From Bacillota bacterium (lineage in GTDB: Bacteria > Bacteroidota > Bacteroidia > Bacteroidales > Bacteroidaceae): 64,000 bases of DNA. A program made the position numbers and the translations under genes. Below are positions 63,876 through 64,000 of this stretch, one piece after another (the stretch's first letter is position 1; the number at the start of each line of letters is the position of its first letter). The DNA lies in contig JAMPFD010000013.1 of NCBI GenBank assembly GCA_023664625.1, positions 24,762 through 88,761 on the forward strand, written 5' to 3'. The notes below the pieces were generated by a model. That model searched no databases. It saw nothing but the letters and a program-made list of their open reading frames with translations, and had not been told where the DNA came from.

Positions 63876-64000
63876 ATGAAACAAAGTATTCTTTTATTTT
63901 TAACATTACTCTGCCTTCCGCTTTGTGCACAGACGGAGCGTAAATTTCCTCTTGCTGAACTTCTTTCGGCGGGAGATGCCGGCAGGTATGCAGGAACTAC
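63876..64000 (+). CDS. Exported protein of unknown family, 5' part (cut by window edge)
   Basis: Only the first 41 codons are visible. MKQSILLFLTLLCLPLCAQ is a clear signal peptide, followed by TERKFPLAELLSAGDAGRYAGT. The start is preceded by an overlapping 13-codon ORF. The mature protein cannot be assigned from so little. Confidence 0.75.
   Translation, partial: MKQSILLFLTLLCLPLCAQTERKFPLAELLSAGDAGRYAGT

Overview
The window looks like a chromosomal segment from a member of the Bacteroidales, most likely Prevotella or a close relative. Evidence from the sequence: many upstream regions carry the Bacteroidetes promoter pattern (TTG/TTTG, about 18-21 nt, TAnnTTTG); there is a Bacteroides-type arabinose locus with a Nudix-family regulator; a complete Na+-NQR operon; a short archaeal/eukaryote-like ProS; M6 and M64 secreted peptidases; and a 47-nt-repeat CRISPR array of the kind seen with type II-C systems in Bacteroidetes. 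Genus assignment is inference. No tRNA or rRNA gene, transposase, integrase or prophage was recognised.

Layout. 1-6831 (all minus): edge-truncated M6 peptidase, pyrH, birA, tsaE, a secreted phospholipase-D/cardiolipin synthase-like protein translationally overlapped with a large MscS channel. 7024-7833: BadF-type sugar kinase (+). 8041-18883 (all minus): an arabinose/pentose unit, galM-araP-araR-araD, then a strong palindrome and araA-araB-tkt-rpiB, which together import arabinose, convert it to xylulose-5-P and feed the non-oxidative pentose phosphate pathway. 18884-20104 is gene-free and holds repeat element A. 20105-23196: proS, a degenerate HPPK-like protein, M64 peptidase (+). 23385-28416: queF, cupin, YczE/YitT-like membrane protein, purN, SprT-like protein, an acetyltransferase, an SGNH esterase. 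28604-36418 (+): UDP-sugar dehydrogenase, kdsB, a C_GCAxxG_C_C protein, a 14-repeat MORN protein, YhcH-like protein, glgB, a membrane protein of unknown role. 36568-37362 (minus): a three-gene small envelope cassette including YtxH-like and holin-III-like proteins. 37579-44269 (+): SPOR lipoprotein, ruvX, def, TPR protein, thrS, infC, rpmI, rplT. 44270-45269 is gene-poor: a candidate attenuator-like small RNA and a 63-bp tandem repeat. 45270-48381: flavoprotein, Nudix hydrolase, DUF2130 protein with a structured-looking leader. 48466-48968 is repeat element B. 49139-54883 (minus): nqrABCDEF. 55025-62408 (+): tamB, a Clp ATPase without the usual N-domain, an rRNA/tRNA 2'-O-methyltransferase. 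62587-63402: CRISPR array, 11 identical repeats, no cas gene in view. The window ends in the start of an exported protein.

The most unusual content is non-coding. Two gene-free regions 29 kb apart (about 19155-19850 and 48466-48968) are divergent copies of one element: they share a 5' end, an interior of degenerate 21-bp tandem units, and a 3' end built on a 22-bp period. Separately, two clusters of four 22-bp units (1790-1877 and 27107-27194) share the consensus GTTACCTTTTGCAnnnnAAAA. Neither corresponds to a repeat family I can name.
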